Shown: positions 1 through 9,097, counted from the first letter of the stretch. The stretch is DNA of 53,185 bases from Deltaproteobacteria bacterium (GCA_021848385.1 JAJZUQ010000015.1:1-53185), one strand, 5' to 3'. The notes: generated by a model from the sequence alone, not told the origin. Made by a program: numbers and translations.

Positions 1-344
1 TAAAAGTATCAACACCCGAGGCAACTGCGCTTGATGTTGTCGGCTATGTCAGCCACTGTGCCGGTCTGGACAATGTTGCAACCATCCTGACCGAACTGGC
101 TGAGCGTATCGATCCGCAGCGCCTTGTCGAAGTTGCCGAGCTGTCCCCTGTGTCATATGCACAGAGGCTTGGCTATTTGCTGGAGCTGGTTGGTGAAAAA
201 AAGTTGGCAGAGCCTCTAGCCGAGTATGTCCGGTTGAAACGGCCAATTCCAACGGCCTTGACTCCAAGAGTGAGTATCAAGGGGGCTAAAAAGGATCGTC
301 GATGGCAGGTTTATGTAAACACTACGATTGATCCGGATCTTTAA
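1..344 (+). CDS. AbiEi-type antitoxin, 3' part only (5' end outside window)
   Basis: An open frame enters at the window edge (first full codon at base 3) and stops at 344, giving 113 residues. It begins KVSTPEATALDVVGYVSHC and continues GLDNVATILTEL. The STPEATALD and LDNVAT stretches are typical of the C-terminal domain of AbiEi (type IV toxin-antitoxin antitoxin and autorepressor). The N-terminal winged helix expected of the family lies upstream of the window. An AbiEi gene is normally followed at once by its AbiEii nucleotidyltransferase toxin. Here the next gene is instead a translocase 126 nt away, and an AbiEii-like toxin appears only at 7942. The original toxin partner could be that distant gene, or it could be lost. 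The family call is fairly secure; the partner is inferred. Confidence 0.75.
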   Translation, partial: KVSTPEATALDVVGYVSHCAGLDNVATILTELAERIDPQRLVEVAELSPVSYAQRLGYLLELVGEKKLAEPLAEYVRLKRPIPTALTPRVSIKGAKKDRRWQVYVNTTIDPDL

Positions 345-363
345 GATTTTGTGGAACTTGCTG

Positions 364-378
364 TGACATTCTATGTCA
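364..378. promoter_or_regulatory. Small inverted repeat in the leader of the translocase gene
   Basis: TGACAT-TCT-ATGTCA is a perfect 6-3-6 dyad in the 126-nt gap between the AbiEi stop and the translocase start. It is too short and lacks a T-run to be a convincing terminator. Because AbiEi proteins bind inverted repeats near their own operons, an operator is possible, but that is inference from position only. Confidence 0.3.
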
Positions 379-470
379 TATGGTTGTGCTATCGTTGATG
401 TTCTAAATCTCGGCGGACAACTCAATCAACTTGGGCATCCAACGTTAATCAACATCCAAAAGGAAAGCGC

Positions 471-3400
471 ATGTCAACACGCTTCTTTACAAATGCCGGT
501 GACAATACCCTGCTCAACAAATTCAAGGGGATTTTCGAACATAACCGTGACATAGAATTCTTTGATGCGCTGGTGGGTTTTCTGCGGGCGTCGGGCTACT
601 TTTCCATCCGCCCGTTTCTGAACCATGTCCCCAATATCCGTATACTCGTGGGAATCAATGTTGATACGATCATTTCTGATTACCACAAACAGGGGTTGCT
701 GTTTCATCCCGACTCGGATCGGGCGGTGGAGGAGTTTCGCAAAGCGCTGAGGGATGATATTCAGGAAGCACGCTACACCAAAGAGGTAGAAGAGGGCATT
801 ATCCAGTTTGTTGACGATGTAGTCGCCAAGAAACTGGAAATTCGCGCTCACCCATCAAAACGGCTGCACGCCAAGATTTACATTTTCCGGCCTAGTGGCT
901 ACAACGAGCATAAAGCCGGTGCCGTCATCACCGGGTCATCGAATCTCACCGATGCCGGACTCGGCACGAAAGAAATACAGAGGAATTACGAATTCAATGT
1001 CCTGTTGAACTCGTTTGAAGATGTCCAGTTTGCCACCAATGAATTTGAGGCACTATGGGAGGAAGGAATATCCATACTTCCCAAGGATGTATCGACAGTA
1101 CGTGAGCATTCATATCTTCGCTCAGACCTGACACCGTTTGAGATCTACATCAAATTCCTGACCGAATATTTCGGTTCGGCGGTAGAGTTCGACCCCAACG
1201 CCATCACCGATCTTCCGCAAGGCTTTATGCGACTTTCCTACCAGGTCGATGCGGTCAAGCTGGGGTATGATCTGCTGCATAAGCATAATGGCTTTTTCCT
1301 GGCCGATGTTGTCGGTCTCGGTAAGACCATTATTGCTACGTTGATCGCCAAGAAATTCTTCTTTCACAACGATTTCCCGTCATATCTGTCGCGTACCCTT
1401 ATCATTGTGCCACCTGCTCTTAAGGAGAGCTGGCAGCATGCCATAGACAAGTTCGAGCTGAAGACTGCCGAGATTGTCACCAATGGCAGCCTGCACAAGA
1501 TCAAGCACGCTGAAAAATACGACCTCATCATTGTTGACGAGGCACATAAATTCCGTAACGACACAGCCGAGATCTATGACCAGTTGCAACGAATCTGCAA
1601 AGCTCCCACCAAACACCGCCTGGTAGACGGCACCTTGGCAAAGAAGAAGGTAATTCTCGTTTCAGCAACGCCGCTCAACAATCGCCCTGCCGACATTCGC
1701 AACCTGATTTTCCTCTTTCAGGACGGTAAGGATTCAAGCCTGGAGATCGGCAACTTGCAGCGTTTCTTCGCTAATCGGATCAAGGAATACGAAACCGCCC
1801 TGCGTAATCCAGATACCGCTGCAGCGCGTGAAGAGGTCAAGCGTATCTATGAGCTGATCCGGACCAAGGTTTTTTCCTATCTGACCATTCGCCGCACCCG
1901 CACCGATCTGATGGAGCATGATACCTACAGTAATGATCTCGCTGAACAAAATATCGTCTTCCCCAAAGTAGAGAAGCCCAAGAAAATCCTTTATCAGCTA
2001 GATTCTGACATGGAGTCGCTCTACGACCAGACGATTAACGCCCTCAAGAAAGATCTGACCTATAACCGCTATCGCGCCATCGGTTTCCTCAAACCGGAGA
2101 AGAAGCGGAAATATCAGAACGCAGACCGTATTTCGGCACAGTTGGCAAATATCATGAAGACGCTTTTGGTTAAGCGGCTGGACAGCAGTTTCCACGCCTT
2201 CACGGAATCATTGCTGCGCTTCAAGAATGCCACCAGTGCCATGCAAAGCATGTTTGAGAACGGGACCATCTACATAGCGCCAAGTCTTAACGTATCGAGC
2301 TATATCCTGGAAGGGCGTGAAGATGAGTTGATTGCGCTGATTGCCGAGAAGCAGGCCAACGATCCAACCATCGAAATATGCACACCGGAGGATTTTGAGG
2401 ATGGTTACCTTGCCGGCCTGCAGGCTGATTATGAAACTCTCGATGCGCTTAGCAAACAGTGGGTAAAGGTAAAGAACGATCCGAAATTCGACGAGTTTCT
2501 GGCCTATCTCAAGACCGAGCTCTTTGATCGCAAGCAAAACCATGGTGGAAAACTGGTGATATTTTCCGAGGCCAAGGAAACTACCGATATCCTCAAGCGG
2601 CAATTGGAGAATAACGGCTACACCAAGGTGCTGTGCATTGATTCGGAAAATCGCAATGAGCGCATGCCGATTGTTCGGGCAAATTTCGACGCCAATATCC
2701 CTCTCGATCAGCAGGCCAACGATTACAACATCCTGATTTCCACCGAGGTACTGGCCGAGGGTGTCAACCTGCACCGCTCCAACGTCATTGTCAATTATGA
2801 CACCCCCTGGAACTCAACACGCCTGATGCAGCGCATCGGTCGAGTCAACCGCATCGGTACCACAGCGTCAAAGATTCACGTCTACAACTTCTTCCCGACC
2901 GCCAAGGTCGATAATGATATCGACCTGCACAAAAAAGCGCTGATGAAACTCCAGGCATTTCACTCGGCTCTGGGTGAAGATAGCCAGATCTATTCCGAAG
3001 ATGAAGAATTCGGCACATTCGGACTGTTTGATCGGGATGTAGAAGAGGAACGGGATGAGCGTCTGGTGTTCCTGATGGAATTACGCAAGTTCAAGGCCGA
3101 CAACCCGGAAAAGTTCCGCCGCATTCGCAACCTGCCTCTGCGGGCGCGTACCGGTCGGGAGCTAAACGATCTGGATGGAAAGACCGTAACCTTTATCAGA
3201 AATCAAAAACGGGATGCCTTTTATCGGATCGGGCCGGATGATGAGATCGAAGAATTGAGTTTTGTGGAAACCGCCCGTATCTATCAGGCCACTGGCGATG
3301 AAGCATCACACCCGCTCCACGACCGCCATCACGACCATGTCAACCTGGCCCTGGATGATTTCGCCGGTAAGCTGCAGGCTGAGGCCATACAGCACAAGGT

Positions 3401-3746
3401 CGTAGACACCGCCCAAGGCCCCAATGAGCGTAAGGCCCTGTCCTATCTGGACGGTTTTTTGAAACTTCCCTTCATCAGCGAGGCGGAAAAACGCCGCATC
3501 CGGGCGGCCAAGCACGCAATCAAACTGGCCCGCTTTGCCCAATTGCAGCGCGGAATCAATGACCTGGCCAAAAGCCAGAAAAAAACTCCGGTGACTGCCG
3601 TGGCGCTTCTGGAAAAGCTGATGGAGATCCTGAACCGCTATCCGCTGGGGCCGGAATTTGAAGAAACCGAACAGCCTGTGATCGCTGTAAAAACCTCGGG
3701 TGAACTGCGACCGGAAATCATCATATCGGAGTCCTTCTCTTCATGA
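471..3746 (+). CDS. PLD-nuclease / SNF2-type DNA translocase fusion
   Basis: This 1091-residue protein carries a phospholipase-D-like nuclease half-site near residues 132-164 (LHAKIYIF followed by GSSNLTDAG). A superfamily 2 SNF2-type motor follows: motif I DVVGLGKT at about 278, DEAH box (IIVDEAHKFRN) at about 356, motif III SATPLNN at about 397, and motif VI QRIGRVNRIG at about 787. The likely role is ATP-driven tracking along DNA with cleavage by the PLD domain, as the restriction half of an R-M-like system. ATG at 471 follows AAAGGAAA with good spacing. The stop overlaps the next start (ATGA, 3743-3746), so it is translationally coupled to the methyltransferase. It lacks the full DISARM or type I gene sets. 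The motor and PLD motifs are clear. Cleavage activity and the antiphage role are inferred. Confidence 0.85.
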   Translation: MSTRFFTNAGDNTLLNKFKGIFEHNRDIEFFDALVGFLRASGYFSIRPFLNHVPNIRILVGINVDTIISDYHKQGLLFHPDSDRAVEEFRKALRDDIQEARYTKEVEEGIIQFVDDVVAKKLEIRAHPSKRLHAKIYIFRPSGYNEHKAGAVITGSSNLTDAGLGTKEIQRNYEFNVLLNSFEDVQFATNEFEALWEEGISILPKDVSTVREHSYLRSDLTPFEIYIKFLTEYFGSAVEFDPNAITDLPQGFMRLSYQVDAVKLGYDLLHKHNGFFLADVVGLGKTIIATLIAKKFFFHNDFPSYLSRTLIIVPPALKESWQHAIDKFELKTAEIVTNGSLHKIKHAEKYDLIIVDEAHKFRNDTAEIYDQLQRICKAPTKHRLVDGTLAKKKVILVSATPLNNRPADIRNLIFLFQDGKDSSLEIGNLQRFFANRIKEYETALRNPDTAAAREEVKRIYELIRTKVFSYLTIRRTRTDLMEHDTYSNDLAEQNIVFPKVEKPKKILYQLDSDMESLYDQTINALKKDLTYNRYRAIGFLKPEKKRKYQNADRISAQLANIMKTLLVKRLDSSFHAFTESLLRFKNATSAMQSMFENGTIYIAPSLNVSSYILEGREDELIALIAEKQANDPTIEICTPEDFEDGYLAGLQADYETLDALSKQWVKVKNDPKFDEFLAYLKTELFDRKQNHGGKLVIFSEAKETTDILKRQLENNGYTKVLCIDSENRNERMPIVRANFDANIPLDQQANDYNILISTEVLAEGVNLHRSNVIVNYDTPWNSTRLMQRIGRVNRIGTTASKIHVYNFFPTAKVDNDIDLHKKALMKLQAFHSALGEDSQIYSEDEEFGTFGLFDRDVEEERDERLVFLMELRKFKADNPEKFRRIRNLPLRARTGRELNDLDGKTVTFIRNQKRDAFYRIGPDDEIEELSFVETARIYQATGDEASHPLHDRHHDHVNLALDDFAGKLQAEAIQHKVVDTAQGPNERKALSYLDGFLKLPFISEAEKRRIRAAKHAIKLARFAQLQRGINDLAKSQKKTPVTAVALLEKLMEILNRYPLGPEFEETEQPVIAVKTSGELRPEIIISESFSS

Positions 3747-6700
3747 TACTGAGCGAACTGAAACAGAAACTGCAGCAGAGATATGATCGCAATGCCTGGC
3801 AAACTGTGCTGCGCGAGGTATTTCCCCGTGTCGATATGTATCGGGAACCTAATGCAATCCATTGCGACCATTCGGAGGTGGAATCATTTCTGGAGCTGGG
3901 TAATGTCCGGTTGCATGATGACAAGAGACTGGCGATTTTCGAGATCGCGCTGACACCGAAAAAGATGATTCAGCGCAATCGGGTGGAGCTGCGCAACCTG
4001 GTTGCCAGGTACATCGATCAGGAGACCAGCCATGGTGTCCTGGTTATTTTCACCGGACAGAATGAAGATTACCGTTTCACCTTTACCGCCAAAGAATCAG
4101 AGTTCAATGATGACGGGGAGTTTGTCGAGCGTCAGACAGCCACCAAGCGCTTTACATACCTGCTCGGTCCCCATGAGACCTGTACCACGGCAGCCCGGCG
4201 GCTCAGCCAGCTTGCCGAAAAGCAGGACAGAGCTACCCTGGCTGACGTGGTCGAGGCTTTCTCGGTCGAAAAGCTCAACAAGGAATTTTTCAACCTCTAC
4301 AAGGAGCATTACACCACCTTTGTCAATCATCTGCTGACGGGCAATGTTCCGCAACAGGTCTTCGGCATTCCCCGCCTGACGGATGACAAGGAACAGGACA
4401 AAGCCAACAAGCCGGTTCGTGACTTTGCCAAACGCCTGCTGGGCCGCCTTGTTTTTCTCCATTTCATTCAGAAGAAGGGATGGCTCGGATGCCCCGCTGA
4501 TCGCACCGAATGGATTGACGGCGAACGAGACTTTGTTCGTAACCTCTTCCTGTCCTGTCCGGACAAGGAAAAATTCTACTCCACCCGGCTTGTACCGCTC
4601 TTCTTCGAAGCCCTCAATCGCCCCGACCGCCCCAATGCCATTTTTCCCATTACTGGCACCCGCGTACCGTACCTGAACGGCGGCCTGTTCGAGCATGAAA
4701 AGTTGCCGAATGACCATAAACCGCTGCCAGTGGAGCGGCTTGATTTCCCCGCCGCTCTTTTCGAACAGGTGTTGGAGTTTTTCGGCCAGTACAACTTCAC
4801 CATCGATGAGAACGACCCGGACGATCATGAAGTTGGCATTGACCCGGAAATGCTGGGGCACATCTTCGAGAACCTGCTGGAGGACAATAAGGACAAGGGG
4901 GCGTTCTATACGCCTAAGGCCATTGTCCAGTACATGTGCCAACAGAGTCTGATTAACTATCTGCAGCAGCATCTTGGTGAGCGCGAAGAGATAGTCAACC
5001 TGGTTCGTTTCAAGGATGCCGGTTCTGCCACGGATAAGAACAATTGGGTGCGTCAGAACGCGAAGCGCATCGAAGAACTGCTCGACAACCTGAAAATATG
5101 TGACCCGGCCATCGGTTCCGGAGCCTTCCCCATTGGCCTTTTGCAAGAGATTTACTGGATCAAGTTGACCCTCGACTGGACCCTGGACCCAGCTGACACC
5201 AAGCTCAAAATAATCCAGAACTCCATCTATGGGGTGGACATCGATGCCGGCGCAGTGGAGATTGCCCGCCTTCGTTTCTGGCTTTCGCTTATCGTGGATG
5301 AGGACGAACCTCGACCGCTCCCGAACCTGGATTACAAGATCATGCAGGGAGACTCGCTGCTGGAATCGTTTGAGGGGATTCCGCTGGACAATCTGCAACA
5401 ATCAAAAGGTTTCAAGGTGGAAGTCTTCTCAAAACAGGGGCAGGGGCAGATGTTTCCCGGCAACCTGCTTGAATACTCTCAATCGCATGAAAGCGCAGCC
5501 AGGGCTAAAGAAATATCCCGTCTGATAAACAAGTATTTTGGCGTGACCAATCCGACCGAGAAGCAGGAGCTGCACAAACAGATCGACCGCTTTGTATTGG
5601 ATCACATTGATTACAACCTGCAGATCCAGGAAGAGAAATTCAGTGACGAGTTGCAATTGCGCAAAGCTGAGATCAAGCGCAAGGCCGGATTGGTCAAGGG
5701 GTGGAAGCCCGCCAAAAAGGACGAACGACGACTTGCGGAGCTTGAGGATTGCCTAAAATCGATTGCCTTGAAGAAAGGGAAATTGCAAGATCTCGAAGAA
5801 AATCCAGAACGCCCATACTTCCTTTGGCATCTCTTCTTTCAGGATGTGTTTGAACAGGGTGGGTTTGACATTTTCATAGCTAACCCACCGTATGTGAGAC
5901 AGGAAGCAATCAAAGCGAAGAAGCCGGATCTCGAACGTGCGTTTGGCGACTTCTACTGCGGCACTGCAGACCTATATACCTACTTCTACAAACTAGCTGT
6001 AGATAAGTTGAAACCTACCGGACACCTCTGCTTCATCGCTCCCAACAAATTCATGCGTATCGGATACGGTAAAAATACCCGCATTTTGCTAACAACCGAA
6101 ACAACACCAAAAGTGGTGCTTGATTTTGCCGACCTACCAATCTTCGATGCTACGACGTATCCATCGATACTACTGATGGAGAAAAAACGAGAAAATATCC
6201 CTGAGAATGCGGAAACATCTAAGGTCGTGGTAGCCACGTTCACTGAACCTGCTCAACTTCGACGCCTGGAAGACACCATCGCTACTGTCGGTTTTACCAT
6301 GCCAGTTTTGGCACTGAAGACAGAAGGGTGGAATCTAGAGCGTCCCGAGGTACTGGCTCTTGCTGAGAAATTGCGCACTGCCGGACTTCCTTTAAGCAAG
6401 CATACAAATGGTCACTTTTATAGAGGCATTACAACAGGACTTAACGAAGCATTTGTTATTGATGAGGAGACGCGGACTCATCTGATCGCTGAAGACCCGA
6501 AAAATTCAGAACTTATCAAACCGTGGCTAAGGGGGAGGGATGTCAGGAAATGGCAAGCTGAGTGGGCGAAATTATACATCATTGCCATTGCTAGCAGCGC
6601 TAACAAGGAATGGCCCTGGTCGAATGAAAAAAGCGAATTCGGAGCTTGTTCAATCTTTAAAAAGACATATCCATCTATATACAGGCACTTGTCACAGTGG

Positions 6701-7900
6701 GAGACGGGGCTAAAAAAACGTGATGATCAGGGGAGATTCTGGTGGGAATTGCGCTCGTGTAGTTACTATGATGACTTTCTCACTCCAAAAATCATTTCAA
6801 CAAAGATATCAATTCGCCCCACATTTTCACTTGATACTACTTTGAGTTACTTAGGAAACACTTCATATTTCATGTCTGTAAAATCAGAGGATATTTGCTT
6901 GCTGGCATTATTAAACTCCAAGCTATTTGAATTTTATGCCAGAAGAACATTTGCAGGAAAACAAAATGGTTATTATGAAGTCCAACCAGATGGATTAGAA
7001 GCTTTTCCAATCCCCTCAACCATCAGCCAGCAAGCCCTCATCGTTGAGCATGTTCAACAGATCCTGGCCAAACCTAATAGTCAGGAAGTCCCTCGACTTG
7101 AAGCTGAGATTGATAGGCTGGTTTATGATCTGTATGGCTTGACTGAAGAAGAAATAATAATTGTTGAGAGCTCACATGTTGTTCAGGAGACACCCGACAA
7201 AAAATCAATTCTAACCAATCGGATTCTTCCCTCTCTCAAGGAGCGCAGCGCTTACTTCTCCCTCGCTGCCATCAAACATGCCTTGACCGCAGCAGAAATT
7301 GAGCTTGGCGACGATACTCTCCGGGAATACATGAGCGAAGCTATGGCTTCTGGCATTGTTTCTGATGCCGGACGTGGCTGGTACAGCCGGCACACAAAGC
7401 CGGTGAGCCTTGACCCCAAGCCGGTTGCGAAGATAATCCGGGCAGTGAAAAAAGCCTTCCCGCTGTTGGATTTCTGCTGCTGGTCCACAGTGCAATTCAA
7501 CCACTTTGCCCTCCACCTCATCGCCCAGCCGACTATATTCCTTTACACTGAAAGTGATGCATTGGAAACGGTGGCCGGATTTCTCAAGAAGGAAGGGTGG
7601 GACGCATGGAGCAATCCCGGTAAAAGTATTGCCGAGCGTTTTGTTCATCCCGGAGACCGGACGGTCGTTCTTCGTCCTGCCATTGTCAAGCAACCGGAAA
7701 CCAAAGATCATGTTGCCCCTATCGAAAAAGCCCTGGTCGATCTTGTGATTGAAGCACAGAAGCTGAAACTGCTGGATATCCCCGAAGTTCAGCGAATCAT
7801 TGATACTGCTCTCGGAGCTGGACTGCTGCAACTTGCTGTTTTGCTTGCGTATGCGGAGGAAAAGCGGGAAAAATTTGACAGCCAGGAGGTAACCCATTAA
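3743..7900 (+). CDS. Eco57I-like N6-adenine DNA methyltransferase with C-terminal AbiEi-like extension
   Basis: This 1385-residue protein has the SAM-binding motif DPAIGSGAF at about 453 and the catalytic motif NPPYVRQ at about 713, placing it with gamma-class N6-adenine methyltransferases of the Eco57I/type IIG group. A TaqI-like target-recognition region spans about 940-1095 and is more AT-rich than its surroundings. Such enzymes usually end just after a segment like LYGLTEEEI, seen here at about 1129. This one continues for about 240 residues with a winged-helix-like segment (SLAAIKHALTAAE, then GRGWYSR at about 1210) and FCCWSTVQFNHFALHL at about 1245. That extension resembles AbiEi-like/DUF6577 antitoxins. 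It overlaps the upstream translocase by 4 nt and precedes an AbiEii-like toxin. The methylase call is firm; the antitoxin fusion is a strong inference. Confidence 0.87.
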   Translation: MILSELKQKLQQRYDRNAWQTVLREVFPRVDMYREPNAIHCDHSEVESFLELGNVRLHDDKRLAIFEIALTPKKMIQRNRVELRNLVARYIDQETSHGVLVIFTGQNEDYRFTFTAKESEFNDDGEFVERQTATKRFTYLLGPHETCTTAARRLSQLAEKQDRATLADVVEAFSVEKLNKEFFNLYKEHYTTFVNHLLTGNVPQQVFGIPRLTDDKEQDKANKPVRDFAKRLLGRLVFLHFIQKKGWLGCPADRTEWIDGERDFVRNLFLSCPDKEKFYSTRLVPLFFEALNRPDRPNAIFPITGTRVPYLNGGLFEHEKLPNDHKPLPVERLDFPAALFEQVLEFFGQYNFTIDENDPDDHEVGIDPEMLGHIFENLLEDNKDKGAFYTPKAIVQYMCQQSLINYLQQHLGEREEIVNLVRFKDAGSATDKNNWVRQNAKRIEELLDNLKICDPAIGSGAFPIGLLQEIYWIKLTLDWTLDPADTKLKIIQNSIYGVDIDAGAVEIARLRFWLSLIVDEDEPRPLPNLDYKIMQGDSLLESFEGIPLDNLQQSKGFKVEVFSKQGQGQMFPGNLLEYSQSHESAARAKEISRLINKYFGVTNPTEKQELHKQIDRFVLDHIDYNLQIQEEKFSDELQLRKAEIKRKAGLVKGWKPAKKDERRLAELEDCLKSIALKKGKLQDLEENPERPYFLWHLFFQDVFEQGGFDIFIANPPYVRQEAIKAKKPDLERAFGDFYCGTADLYTYFYKLAVDKLKPTGHLCFIAPNKFMRIGYGKNTRILLTTETTPKVVLDFADLPIFDATTYPSILLMEKKRENIPENAETSKVVVATFTEPAQLRRLEDTIATVGFTMPVLALKTEGWNLERPEVLALAEKLRTAGLPLSKHTNGHFYRGITTGLNEAFVIDEETRTHLIAEDPKNSELIKPWLRGRDVRKWQAEWAKLYIIAIASSANKEWPWSNEKSEFGACSIFKKTYPSIYRHLSQWETGLKKRDDQGRFWWELRSCSYYDDFLTPKIISTKISIRPTFSLDTTLSYLGNTSYFMSVKSEDICLLALLNSKLFEFYARRTFAGKQNGYYEVQPDGLEAFPIPSTISQQALIVEHVQQILAKPNSQEVPRLEAEIDRLVYDLYGLTEEEIIIVESSHVVQETPDKKSILTNRILPSLKERSAYFSLAAIKHALTAAEIELGDDTLREYMSEAMASGIVSDAGRGWYSRHTKPVSLDPKPVAKIIRAVKKAFPLLDFCCWSTVQFNHFALHLIAQPTIFLYTESDALETVAGFLKKEGWDAWSNPGKSIAERFVHPGDRTVVLRPAIVKQPETKDHVAPIEKALVDLVIEAQKLKLLDIPEVQRIIDTALGAGLLQLAVLLAYAEEKREKFDSQEVTH

Positions 7901-7935
7901 CTCCGCACTTTTTAAAAATGCGGAGTTAATGGGTT
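7891..7935. promoter_or_regulatory. 45-nt hairpin between methyltransferase and toxin
   Basis: Arms AACCCATTAACTCCGCA (7891-7907) and TGCGGAGTTAATGGGTT (7919-7935) are perfect 17-bp complements. The spacer CTTTTTAAAAA can itself pair partly. The left arm contains the methyltransferase stop codon (TAA, 7898-7900), just after a near-ideal Shine-Dalgarno sequence AGGAGGT (7883-7889). The right arm ends 6 nt before the toxin ATG at 7942. There is no downstream T-run, so an ordinary terminator is unlikely. A hairpin placed this way could hide the toxin initiation region unless ribosomes finishing the upstream gene open it. It could also be a protein-binding operator. Confidence 0.75.
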
Positions 7936-7941
7936 GAAAAT

Positions 7942-9021
7942 ATGATCTCAGAAATTTGTTTTACTGCCGACTGGCTTGAGAAAAAACGAAAAGAGTTGGG
8001 GAATGTCGACCCGATCCTGCTGGAACGGGCGCTGCATGCCTTCGCCCTCCTCGGACATCTGGCGGAAAGCGGTCTGGAATTCGTCTTCAAGGGAGGCACC
8101 AGCCTCCTGCTCCATATTCCGGAGTTCCGTAGGCTCTCCATTGATATCGATATTATCTGTTCTTCTCCTGCGGAAGAATTGGACCGGGTTCTCCAACAGA
8201 TTTCGAAAGTTGCCCCATTCATCGATTATAAGGACGATGAACGAGATTCCGGGCGGTTGCCGAAACGTCGTCATTTCAAGTTTTACTTCGAGTCCAAGGT
8301 TCCCGGCAACCAGGCGCCATTTGTGCTCCTCGATGTCGTAGAGGAGTCCCGCATTCCTCATGTGGTGATCCAGAAGCCTATTACCCCCCAGTTGCTGGAA
8401 ATACGACGAGAGATTCCCGTCAATATCCCAACCATAGAAAGCCTGCTGGCCGACAAACTGACCGCTTTTGCTCCGCGAACGACCGGCGTTCCGTTTGAGC
8501 CACCGGAAGGGAAAAGACCGGAACTGCAACAGATCGTAAAGCAGTTGTTCGATGTCGGGGAGCTGTTCATGCTGGCGGAAAATATCGACGAAATCAGGAG
8601 CGTCTATCAAAAAGCCTTCGAACTGGAAAACGAATACCGGGGCAGCGGTTTCCAGATGAGAGACGCGCTTGAAGATACGTATGCCACTTCGATGGCGTAT
8701 TGTCTGCACGGGCTGAAAAAAGTACCGCAACATCCGGATGCCCTGCAGCTTGAAAAGGGGAGAAAAAGCCTCGAATCTCACTTGGTAAACCATACGTTCG
8801 ACTTGCCAGCCGCCAAGGTTGCGGCCGCAAGAGCCGCCTTGCTCACCAGGCTCATTGCCAGAGAGGATGCAAACCCATCATTAGCGCATTGGCGGACCAT
8901 GCCGGGATTGGAAGTTTTTCCCTCCCTGGAGATCACCGGTGAATGGAGCCGGCTCAACAGTTTGAGATCAAGTTTGCCGGAAGCATTCTGGTATTGGTAT
9001 CAGGCGAGCAGGCTGGTGTAA
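7942..9021 (+). CDS. AbiEii/AbiGii-type nucleotidyltransferase toxin
   Basis: This 359-residue protein has the AbiEii hallmark KGGTSLL at residues 50-56, followed by RLSIDIDI with the metal-binding aspartates D68 and D70. The later DKLTAFAP element near residue 170 is also typical of the family. Members are DNA polymerase beta-like nucleotidyltransferases that act as toxins; MenT-like relatives modify tRNA ends, though the substrate here is unknown. The protein is somewhat longer than classical AbiEii (about 300 residues). It follows the methyltransferase whose C-terminus resembles the matching antitoxin class, and the hairpin at 7891-7935 lies directly upstream. No good Shine-Dalgarno sequence stands at normal spacing outside that hairpin. 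The family is confident; the toxin role is inferred from family and position. Confidence 0.85.
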   Translation: MISEICFTADWLEKKRKELGNVDPILLERALHAFALLGHLAESGLEFVFKGGTSLLLHIPEFRRLSIDIDIICSSPAEELDRVLQQISKVAPFIDYKDDERDSGRLPKRRHFKFYFESKVPGNQAPFVLLDVVEESRIPHVVIQKPITPQLLEIRREIPVNIPTIESLLADKLTAFAPRTTGVPFEPPEGKRPELQQIVKQLFDVGELFMLAENIDEIRSVYQKAFELENEYRGSGFQMRDALEDTYATSMAYCLHGLKKVPQHPDALQLEKGRKSLESHLVNHTFDLPAAKVAAARAALLTRLIAREDANPSLAHWRTMPGLEVFPSLEITGEWSRLNSLRSSLPEAFWYWYQASRLV

Positions 9022-9038
9022 ATGTGATTGCATTTACA
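9017..9038. promoter_or_regulatory. Inverted repeat at the toxin stop codon
   Basis: TGTAAATG-TGATTG-CATTTACA is a perfect 8-6-8 dyad that starts inside the toxin stop codon. It has no T-run after it, so a protein-binding site or mRNA end structure is more likely than an intrinsic terminator. It lies 60 nt before the dynamin start. Confidence 0.4.
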
Positions 9039-9097
9039 AGACAAGGAAAATATTTGAAGAAAAATTGATGTTAGATGCATTCCGGAGGGAAGAGAAT

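Noticed and set aside
4097-5401. Long antisense open frame (434 codons) opposite the methyltransferase
   Set aside because: It mirrors the coding frame of a clear gene, has no recognisable domain, and no start signal.
471-7900. DISARM, BREX or type I R-M assignment
   Set aside because: DrmA/DrmB, BrxC/PglZ or HsdS-type genes are absent; only a translocase and a methyltransferase are present.
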